64,000 nucleotides of DNA, from positions 19,976,789 to 20,040,788 of the forward strand of contig NC_019880.2 in NCBI RefSeq assembly GCF_002234675.1, read 5' to 3'. The stretch's first letter is position 1. Each line of letters starts with the position of its first letter. The translations under genes and the position numbers were made by a program. Source of the DNA: Oryzias latipes. Its lineage: Eukaryota; Chordata; Actinopteri; Beloniformes; Adrianichthyidae. Positions 58,301 through 64,000 of this stretch are shown one piece after another. Under the pieces are notes generated by a model that was given only the letters and a program-made list of their open reading frames with translations, was not told the origin of the DNA and ran no database searches.

Positions 58301-61300
58301 TTTAGGTATACAAATTTTATAGATACTGACCTGATGTATTGTCACCGCGCGAGTGTGTCTGTGTGTGTGTGTGTGTGGGGGGGGGGTTATGGGGGGGGGG
58401 TCAGGGGGGGCGCGAAACATTTTCTTTTCCTAGGGGGGGCCTGGCAAAAAATAATTGAGAAGCACTGCTCTAAACCAACAACATGGCTGCTCTCACCACA
58501 GTCTGCTCCACCGTTCCTTTCATTCTTGATGACACACCTTCCTCCACCCGTTCCAACCTGCGTCAACACGCCTCTTCACCTCTCTCCCACACAGTTACCG
58601 TCCTCCACCTCTGCTCCCTGGAACCTCACTGTTCCACTGAAGTCTCATTTACAGAGATCCGTTCTGCTTTCCAGGGGAAAACCTCCACCTGATCACCTCA
58701 CCTGTCAGCCCGCCCGTCACCACTGCAAACAGGAAGGGGCTTAGAGCTGATCCTACCTTGAGGTCCTCAGTTATCCCTACAGCACACCTCCCCCACTGTT
58801 TTACAGTCCTCATCCATGTCCTGCACTGCTCTAACATACTTCTGTCACTCCAGACTTCCTCATACAAAACCACAGTTCCTCTCTCAGCCTCCTGTACAAC
58901 AGGGACAGCTAAACGGATTAAAAAACAAAAACACTATAATGAACAGAACCCTGTATTTGTCAATAAATAGAGAAAATTAAGTATTTATGAAGATGTTCTT
59001 TTTTAATAAACTGAAGTAAATCCAGTCATACTGCCACAATTGAAACATAACATATCAAACAGTAAAGATTGTGGTTTGATTCGTGAAGATCATTGATCTT
59101 GATGAGGGAATCCAATCAGACGGGCTAAGTAATAATCCACAGGCCAAGAACAGACAGAGTTCAAGCTACCACCAGCAAACAGAAAGACCTTCATGCAGGC
59201 CTGAAAACAGTAGCAGATCCAGCAAGAGTCTCACCTTAGAGTAGTCGTCAGACAGCATGTCAAAAGCTACAACTAGAAGAGGAAAAACACAAAACATTAA
59301 ACTTCTGCCTTCAGAATTTAAATGACAGAAACAGTCTGCTGATTTACCGTCAGAGTCTAAGCAGCGCTCAAACTTGAGAGACAGTTGGTAGGTGTCATAG
59401 CAGCGTATCCTCGGCTTATATGTACCTGAAAGGGTTTAATTTAAACAAGGTTATTGAGAAGTCTAAAGGATGACGTCAGACTGCAGCCTGAGGTCACACA
59501 GCAGGCTGTCGTCACGCAGCAGGCTGTCGTCACGCAGCAGTCTGTCGTCACGCAGCAGTCTGTCGTCACGCAGCAGGCTGTCGTCACGCAGCAGGCTGTC
59601 GTCACGCAGCAGTCTGTCGTCACGCAGCAGGCTGTCGTCACGCAGCAGGCTGTCGTCACGCAGCAGGCTGTCGTCACGCAGCAGCCTGTCGTCACGCAGC
59701 AGGCTGTCGTCACGCAGCAGCCTGTCGTCACGCAGCAGTCTGTCGTCACGCAGCAGGCTGTCGTCACGCAGCAGGCTGTCGTCACGCAGCAGCCTGAGGT
59801 CACGCAGCAGGCTGTCGTCACGCAGCAGGCTGTCGTCACGCAGCAGGCTGTCGTCACGCAGCAGTCTGTCGTCACGCAGCAGCCTGAGGTCACGCAGCAG
59901 GCTGTCGTCACGCAGCAGTCTGTCGTCACGCAGCAGTCTGTCGTCACGCAGCAGTCTGTCGTCACGCAGCAGGCTGTCGTCACGCAGCAGGCTGTCGTCA
60001 CGCAGCAGTCTGTCGTCACGCAGCAGGCTGTCGTCACGCAGCAGGCTGTCGTCACGCAGCAGGCTGTCGTCACGCAGCAGTCTGTCGTCACGCAGCAGCC
60101 TGAGGTCACGCAGCAGGCTGTCGTCACGCAGCAGGCTGTCGTCACGCAGCAGTCTGAGGTCATGCAGCAGCCTGAGGTCATGCAGCAGTCTGTCGTCACG
60201 CAGCAGTCTGTCGACACGCAGCAGCCTGAGGTCACGCAGCAGTCTGTCGTCACGCAGCAGGCTGTCGTCACGCAGCAGGCTGTCGTCACGCAGCAGGCTG
60301 TCGTCACGCAGCAGGCTGTCGTCACGCAGCAGGCTGTCGTCACGCAGCAGGCTGTCGTCACGCAGCAGGCTGTCGTCACGCAGCAGTCTGTCGTCACGCA
60401 GCAGTCTGTCGTCACGCAGCAGTCTGTCGTCACGCAGCAGTCTGTCGTCATGCAGCAGGCTGTCGTCACGCAGCAGGCTGTCGTCACGCAGCAGTCTGAG
60501 GTCACGCAGCAGCCTGAGGTCATGCAGCAGTCTGTCGTCACGCAGCAGTCTGAGGTCACGCAGCAGTGTGAGGTCATGCAGCAGGCTGTCGTCACGCAGC
60601 AGCCTGAGGTCACGCAGCAGGCTGTCGTCACGCAGCAGTCTGTCGTCACGCAGCAGTCTGTCGTCACGCAGCAGTCTGTCGTCACGCAGCAGTCTGTCGT
60701 CACGCAGCAGTCTGTCGTCACGCAGCAGTCTGTCGTCACGCAGCAGTCTATCGTCACGCAGCAGTCTGTCGTCACGCAGCAGGCTGTCGTCACGCAGCAG
60801 GCTGTCGTCACGCAGCAGGCTGTCGTCACGCAGCAGTCTGTCGTCACGCAGCAGCCTGAGGTCACGCAGCAGTCTGTCGTCACGCAGCAGGCTGTCGTCA
60901 CGCAGCAGGCTGTCGTCACGCAGCAGTCTGTCGTCACGCAGCAGTCTGTCGTCACGCAGCAGCCTGAGGTCACGCAGCAGGCTGTCGTCACGCAGCAATC
61001 TGTCGTCACGCAGCAGTCTGAGGTCATGCAGCAGCCTGAGGTCATGCAGCAGTCTGTCGTCACGCAGCAGTCTGTCGACACGCAGCAGCCTGAGGTCACG
61101 CAGCAGTCTGTCGTCACGCAGCAGTCTGTCGTCACGCAGCAGGCTGTCGTCACGCAGCAGGCTGTCGTCACGCAGCAGTCTGTCGTCACGCAGCAGGCTG
61201 TCGTGACGCAGCAGGCTGTCGTCACGCAGCAGGCTGTCGTCACGCAGCAGGCTGTCGTCACGCAGCAGGCTGTCGTCACGCAGCAGTCTGTCGTCACGCA

Positions 61301-62877
61301 GCAGCCTGAGGTCACGCAGCAGGCTGTCGTCACGCAGCAGTCTGTCGTCACGCAGCAGTCTGTCGTCACGCAGCAGTCTGTCGTCACGCAGCAGTCTGTC
61401 GTCACGCAGCAGTCTGTCGTCACGCAGCAGGCTGTCGTCACGCAGCAGGCTGTCGTCACGCAGCAGTCTGTCGTCACGCAGCAGGCTGTCGTCACGCAGC
61501 AGTCTGTCGTCACGCAGCAGTCTGTCGTCACGCAGCAGGCTGTCGTCACGCAGCAGGCTGTCGTCACGCAGCAGGCTGTTGTCACGCAGCAGGCTGTCGT
61601 CACGCAGCAGTCTGTCGTCACGCAGCAGGCTGTCGTCACGCAGCAGGCTGTCGTCACCCAGCAGTCTGTCGTCACGCAGCAGTCTGTCGTCACGCAGCAG
61701 TCTGTCGTCACGCAGCAGGCTGTCGTCACGCAGCAGGCTGTCGTCACGCAGCAGTCTGTCGTCACGCAGCAGGCTGTCGTCACGCAGCAGGCTGTCGTCA
61801 CGCAGCAGTCTGTCGTCACGCAGCAGTCTGAGGTCACGCAGCAGTCTGAGGTCACGCAGCAGTCTGTCGTCACGCAGCAGTCTGTCGTCACGCAGCAGGC
61901 TGTCGTCACGCAGCAGGCTGTCGTCACGCAGCAGTCTGTCGTCACGCAGCAGTCTGTCGTCACGCAGCAGTCTGAGGTCACGCAGCAGTCTGTCGTCACG
62001 CAGCAGTCTGAGGTCACGCAGCAGCCTGAGGTCATGCAGCAGCCTGAGGTCATGCAGCAGTCTGTCGTCATGCAGCAGTCTGAGGTCATGCAGCAGTCTG
62101 AGGTCATGCAGCAGTCTGTCGTCATGCAGCAGTCTGTCGTCATGCAGCAGCCTGAGGTCATGCAGCAGTCTGTCTTCATGCAGCAGTCTGTCGTCATGCA
62201 GCAGCCTGATGTCATGCAGCAGTCTGAGGTCATGCAGCCTTACCGGTTGCCAAAATGTATTGACCGTCCCTGGAGACTTTGATGGAGGTGCAGACGGTGG
62301 GCATCTCAAAGTCCTGGATGAGCTCAATCCTTCGCTGCACATCTGGATGTGGAGCAGAACCGTCTTAGTGATGGCAAACGCTTCAGGAACAGACTATAAT
62401 TGAAGAGAAACTCACCCACATCCTTCTTCTGCAGCTGCCTCTTTCTCCGGTCTGACAACCACTTCAGAAAGAAAAACACCAATGAACGCAGAGACTCAGA
62501 CTGCATGGGAGCTGTGAGCTTCTGCTTGACTGAACAATAACACAACGCCAGTCCTCTGTGGTGAAATCCCCAAATAGTGCTTTCTGACAGAAATTAACAA
62601 ATAAAAAAGCAGCTCTTGGTATTTTTCTTTTTTTTTTTACAATCGTGTCAGGAAGCTCATGATGAGACAAATCCACCATCAGATTCACATGTTCGCACAT
62701 CAGCGATGTAACGGAGAACGGCCAAACAAACGTCACCCACGTGGCTGAACTAGGCTAGCTGTAAACAAACGACGCTTCGGGAACGAAAAACAGACAAAGC
62801 TCACTTCTTACCTCCGGAAGGGACTTTCCGTAGCTTAAATTATAAATCTTTACATCGTTTATGCTGGAAACCTGCAT
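34385..62877 (-). CDS. nol10: Nucleolar protein 10 (713 aa, 21 coding exons)
   Basis: Orthologue of yeast Enp2, a small-subunit processome factor for 18S rRNA maturation in the nucleolus. Exons in gene order: 62812-62877, 62416-62461, 62244-62342, 59348-59425, 59235-59272, 56787-56923, 56642-56707, 56486-56546, 50196-50281, 50007-50085, 49166-49315, 47823-47889, 47520-47572, 44712-44838, 43929-44008, 39610-39708, 39366-39458, 37050-37223, 36020-36333, 35824-35923, 34385-34513. These total 2142 nt in consistent phase with GT-AG borders. Residues ~40-340 form the WD40-type propeller (e.g. [22 protein letters not shown]). [14 protein letters not shown] lies at ~414, a NUC153 motif [14 protein letters not shown] at ~482, then an acidic [13 protein letters not shown] tract, and the basic end is [17 protein letters not shown]. 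Start [15 protein letters not shown] matches the family. No disruption seen. Large introns carry most of the transposons listed here. Confidence 0.97.
35520..35700 (+). mobile_element. tRNA-derived SINE-like element
   Basis: GGTAGCCAAGCGGTAAGG (box A-like) and GTGAGTTTGAATCCC (box B-like) are ~45 bp apart, followed by an unrelated body. No clear flanking duplication. Lies in nol10 intron 20. Confidence 0.5.
36505..36894 (+). mobile_element. tRNA-headed SINE with inverted 5' segment
   Basis: Flanked by a perfect 12-bp duplication ATCTCAGACGTT (36493-36504 and 36895-36906). The body (TGTGTGGAGTTTGCATG ... GAATGAATGA tail) reads + from ~36607. The tRNA-like head (GGTGGCGCAGTGGTTAGC box A, CCGGTTCAAGTCCC box B) reads minus at 36530-36606. 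Lies in nol10 intron 18. Confidence 0.85.
37877..38553. repeat. Long inverted repeat (arms ~180-200 bp) in nol10 intron 17
   Basis: 37877-38056 pairs with 38352-38553. Shared blocks include AAGAACTACTAAAGCAAAGA, CTCATCTGCTCATGAAAACT, GTCACCACATCACC and CCTACTGACTTTATCC. The spacer is ~295 bp. Possibly a fold-back element; no target duplication identified. Confidence 0.8.
39057..39118. repeat. Perfect 62-bp palindrome
   Basis: The segment equals its own reverse complement over all 62 bases, with no spacer. It consists of three copies of the palindromic decamer AAACATGTTT separated by 6-bp GTACAC/GTGTAC and bounded by GGCTGTACAC/GTGTACAGCC. In nol10 intron 17. Confidence 0.97.
39709..40860. 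other. nol10 intron 15, left part: no gene seen
   Basis: AT-rich intronic sequence. A possible DNA-transposon remnant near 40280-40345 (GGCCCGCGCC ... GGCACCCCTGGGG) was not resolved. Confidence 0.4.
40868..40913. repeat. (AAT)n/(AT)n microsatellite
   Basis: AATAATAATAATAAT followed by about 20 bp of pure AT repeat, then ACATATATATATAC. Confidence 0.9.
40916..42760 (-). mobile_element. R2/R4-like LINE, degenerate
   Basis: Minus-strand fragments in order: [19 protein letters not shown] (~42330), [30 protein letters not shown] (~42090), [15 protein letters not shown] (~41950), [16 protein letters not shown] (~41750), [13 protein letters not shown] (~41650), [16 protein letters not shown], and the C-terminal HTMHGGFHP and [15 protein letters not shown] (~41130). 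Clade named by recall of similar fish elements, so R2/R4 is tentative. Frameshifts and stops. Lies in nol10 intron 15. Confidence 0.72.
42800..43911 (+). mobile_element. Tc1-like transposon, transposase pseudogene
   Basis: Transposase remnants in + order: [20 protein letters not shown] (~42951), [11 protein letters not shown] (first catalytic Asp, ~43120), [16 protein letters not shown] (~43230), [20 protein letters not shown] (~43310), FQRDNDPKQ (second Asp, ~43410), then [15 protein letters not shown] (Glu of the DD34E triad, ~43503). Broken by a frameshift/stop near 43170-43300 and a stop at 43571. The right TIR GACTAAATACTTTTTTGCCC ends at 43911; the left terminus is lost. It ends 12 bp from the splice donor of nol10 exon 15. 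Confidence 0.85.
45155..45292. repeat. SINE head fragment plus Tc1-type TIR hairpin
   Basis: 45155-45210 resembles the tRNA-like head of the SINE at 12096 (GTGGTGCAGTGGTACGGCTG). 45240-45290 is an inverted repeat GTTTGGACACACCTTCCCAT ... ATGGGAAGGTGTGTCCGAAC with a ~7-bp loop, a Tc1-family terminus folded back on itself. Confidence 0.6.
45293..47268 (+). mobile_element. RTE-clade LINE, degenerate
   Basis: Plus-strand endonuclease: [14 protein letters not shown] (~46158), [18 protein letters not shown] (~46246) and [14 protein letters not shown] (~46430). [18 protein letters not shown] (~46830), [20 protein letters not shown] (~46951) and [12 protein letters not shown]. It is split at 45477 by a MITE, and the 5' and 3' ends are missing. 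Antisense to nol10, in intron 13. Confidence 0.85.
45477..46147. mobile_element. ~670-bp MITE inside the RTE endonuclease (Harbinger-like)
   Basis: Left end AAGGCCTGTTCACACCG and right end complementary to AAGGCCCGCACACCG; the similarity continues as GAATTTCGCC/GAATATTCGCC for ~45 bp. Removing it restores RTE coding (V-M-V to SVSGYAPK). A TTA-type target duplication fits PIF/Harbinger but the exact border is ambiguous. CpG-rich, no ORF. Confidence 0.65.
48110..49140. other. nol10 intron 11: transposon terminus remnant, otherwise unremarkable
   Basis: ACTAGATTACCAAAAGTATTGG at 48120 resembles a Tc1/mariner terminus. No matching right end or ORF was found. The rest of the stretch is AT-rich. 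Confidence 0.35.
50780..50985 (+). mobile_element. L2-type LINE fragment (RT N-terminal region)
   Basis: [18 protein letters not shown] (50797-50850) then [12 protein letters not shown] match the segment just before the RT fingers of L2-type LINEs. Abuts the next LINE at ~50985. Confidence 0.6.
52817..53385. mobile_element. Insertion in the L2 RT, possible non-autonomous DNA element
   Basis: Coding breaks after [11 protein letters not shown] and resumes at [10 protein letters not shown]. The left edge starts ACCGTATTTTCACGACTATAAG, a terminus common in vertebrate MITEs. About 30 RT residues are missing from the host. The right terminus was not resolved. Confidence 0.5.
53567..53640 (-). pseudogene. 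Duplicated nol10 exon 7/intron 7 fragment
   Basis: 74 bp matching 56581-56654 with three mismatches. It covers the first 61 bp of nol10 intron 7 with its splice donor, plus the last 13 bases of exon 7. Inserted into the L2 LINE in intron 8. Confidence 0.95.
55264..55930 (+). mobile_element. L1/Tx1-type LINE RT fragment
   Basis: [15 protein letters not shown] (~55286), [10 protein letters not shown] (~55435), [14 protein letters not shown] with the LADD-type catalytic motif (~55515) and [11 protein letters not shown] (~55602), then MQLSLYMS. Truncated on both sides and frameshifted near 55483. Plus strand, antisense to nol10, intron 8. Confidence 0.8.
56015..56235 (+). repeat. Local repeated block
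   Basis: CTCAGAGACACGGT and CTCTGAAGCGCTA occur in order twice (56021-56109 and 56168-56231), so the region contains a diverged tandem duplication. It may belong to a DNA-transposon end; not identified. Confidence 0.5.
57156..57196 (+). repeat. Poly-T/poly-G run
   Basis: (CT)n, then about 19 T and 17 G in a row. Prone to slippage and sequencing error. Confidence 0.9.
57469..58467. mobile_element. Non-autonomous hAT transposon (999 bp)
   Basis: Termini CAGTGCTTCTCAAATAG and AATTGAGAAGCACTG, flanked by a perfect 8-bp duplication CTCTAAAC (57461-57468 and 58468-58475). Interior carries G-rich tracts near both ends and no transposase. In nol10 intron 5. Confidence 0.93.
58154..59016 (+). repeat. 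Segmental direct repeat, copy 1
   Basis: Matches 63134-64000 almost base for base; the visible differences are G-run lengths near 58377-58440. It begins inside the hAT element and runs into flanking LINE-like sequence. Confidence 0.95.
58650..58900 (-). mobile_element. RTE-type LINE RT fragment
   Basis: Minus strand reads [30 protein letters not shown] and GLTGEVIRW, a shortened version of the RT region seen at 46770-46930. Host of the hAT element; duplicated at 63633-63880. Confidence 0.7.
59484..62240 (+). repeat. 18-bp minisatellite, ~153 copies, filling nol10 intron 3
   Basis: Unit GTCGTCACGCAGCAGGCT with variants GCT/TCT/CCT at the end, GAGGTCACG and GTCATG. Intron 3 spans 59426-62243; the array leaves 3 bp at the donor side and 58 bp at the acceptor side. 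Most units hold two CpGs; units from ~62030 on are mainly ATG variants (CpG lost). Because 18 is a multiple of 3 and the unit lacks stops in most frames, ORFs of 274-959 codons appear on both strands; they are artefacts. Confidence 0.98.
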
Positions 62878-63110
62878 TGTACTTCAAGAAGAAGTCTGTT
62901 GTCACTCAATACAGAATTATAACCATGCTTCAACGAAAGCCGAAAGAGAGAGTGTGGCGCTAAAAAAGGTCCGACTAGAAACAGAGTCGTTTGTTCAGTT
63001 CCACCTGTCTGTGTGTTGATCAAATGAGAGGGTAGCTTTTATAAACCCTCCCTCCCTAAAACCCCCTATAAAAATAAAAAATACACGCTTTTTTAATTTC
63101 TTTTTTATCC
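62878..63110 (-). promoter_or_regulatory. nol10: nol10 upstream region
   Basis: Immediately 5' of the nol10 ATG. No canonical TATA box at a plausible distance. The duplicated block begins at 63134, leaving only ~255 bp of unique upstream sequence in the window. Confidence 0.4.
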
Positions 63111-63133
63111 TGTTAAATGAAAAAGTTCTAACA

Positions 63134-64000
63134 GAATGACAGATTTTTTTTTATTTCAGGTACTTTCAGCTTCTTTTCTGTTTTAGACTAGAACAGGGTT
63201 TCTGTGGCTAAATAAAGTTAATATTTGTTGAAAGTGGATTTATTTTGCTTTTTTCTTTTGTTAGTGTTAAAAGATACAATTTTAGGTATACAAATTTTAT
63301 AGATACTGACCTGATGTATTGTCACCGCGCGAGTGTGTCTGTGTGTGTGTGTGTGTGGGGGGGGGGGGGGTTATGGGGGGGGGGGTCAGGGGGGGCGCGA
63401 AACATTTTCTTTTCCTAGGGGGGCCTGGCAAAAAATAATTGAGAAGCACTGCTCTAAACCAACAACATGGCTGCTCTCACCACAGTCTGCTCCACCGTTC
63501 CTTTCATTCTTGATGACACACCTTCCTCCACCCGTTCCAACCTGCGTCAACACGCCTCTTCACCTCTCTCCCACACAGTTACCGTCCTCCACCTCTGCTC
63601 CCTGGAACCTCACTGTTCCACTGAAGTCTCATTTACAGAGATCCGTTCTGCTTTCCAGGGGAAAACCTCCACCTGATCACCTCACCTGTCAGCCCGCCCG
63701 TCACCACTGCAAACAGGAAGGGGCTTAGAGCTGATCCTACCTTGAGGTCCTCAGTTATCCCTACAGCACACCTCCCCCACTGTTTTACAGTCCTCATCCA
63801 TGTCCTGCACTGCTCTAACATACTTCTGTCACTCCAGACTTCCTCATACAAAACCACAGTTCCTCTCTCAGCCTCCTGTACAACAGGGACAGCTAAACGG
63901 ATTAAAAAACAAAAACACTATAATGAACAGAACCCTGTATTTGTCAATAAATAGAGAAAATTAAGTATTTATGAAGATGTTCTTTTTTAATAAACTGAAG
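63134..64000 (+). repeat. Segmental direct repeat, copy 2 (runs off the window)
   Basis: Copy of 58154-59016 including the right half of the hAT element and the RTE-type fragment. The left breakpoint GAATGACAG is inside the hAT sequence. The right limit lies beyond the window. Confidence 0.95.

Noticed and set aside
58483..58873. Conserved-looking ORFs identical at 63467-63857
   Set aside because: Identity reflects the segmental duplication, not protein conservation; the minus-strand frame is an RTE remnant.
59441..62403. Very long overlapping ORFs (930, 942, 959, 578 and 274 codons) on both strands
   Set aside because: All are translations of the 18-bp minisatellite, whose unit lacks stops in most frames; they lie inside a nol10 intron and encode only six-residue repeats such as VVTQQA or LLRDDR.

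Overview
The window is nuclear DNA from a ray-finned fish, most likely a percomorph teleost. The evidence is vertebrate GT-AG exon structure, a teleost repeat fauna (L2, RTE, L1/Tx1 and R2/R4-like LINEs, Penelope-like elements, Ty1/copia, Tc1, hAT and piggyBac-type MITEs, tRNA-derived SINEs) and the odc1-nol10 gene pair, which is also adjacent in other vertebrates. The species cannot be named from sequence alone. Host coding sequence is under 6% of the window; most of the rest is recognisable transposon debris.

Layout: (1) 1-208 (+) is the last coding exon of an ARH3-type ADP-ribosylhydrolase (adprs). (2) 1.4-5.5 kb holds a piggyBac-like MITE, an unrecognised candidate four-exon gene (80 codons, + strand) and a 5'-truncated L2 LINE. 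(3) 6.1-13.1 kb is a three-level nest: an L2-type LINE split by a tRNA-derived SINE, which is split by a nearly intact Ty1/copia retrotransposon (258/260-bp LTRs, 5-bp target duplication, 1348-codon ORF, half-tRNA-iMet primer site). (4) 13.6-26 kb contains two decayed Penelope-like elements. Both carry an upstream SGNH-hydrolase-like domain; one also has a hammerhead-like ribozyme and a GIY-YIG domain. The first is interrupted by a 2.8-kb DNA transposon of unidentified superfamily with ~306-bp inverted repeats. A LINE tail carrying a hAT MITE lies between them. (5) 28.3-32.6 kb (-) is a complete odc1 gene (ornithine decarboxylase, 456 aa, nine coding exons, two 5'UTR exons), with two overlapping upstream ORFs in its leader. 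(6) 33.7-62.9 kb (-) is a complete nol10 gene (ribosome-biogenesis factor, 713 aa, 21 coding exons). Its introns host R2/R4-like, RTE, L2 and L1/Tx1 LINEs, Tc1 and hAT DNA transposons, a perfect 62-bp palindrome, a ~200-bp-arm inverted repeat and a 2.76-kb 18-bp minisatellite that makes up almost all of intron 3. (7) 63.1-64 kb nearly duplicates 58.15-59.02 kb.

Function: the three recognised host genes act in ADP-ribose turnover (adprs), polyamine synthesis (odc1) and small-subunit rRNA processing (nol10). odc1 and nol10 are co-oriented, with the nol10 3' end about 1.1 kb upstream of the odc1 promoter; odc1 and nol10 both look intact. The transposon ORFs, apart from the copia gag-pol, are broken. 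No CRISPR array, prokaryotic operon or free-standing rRNA/tRNA gene was seen.
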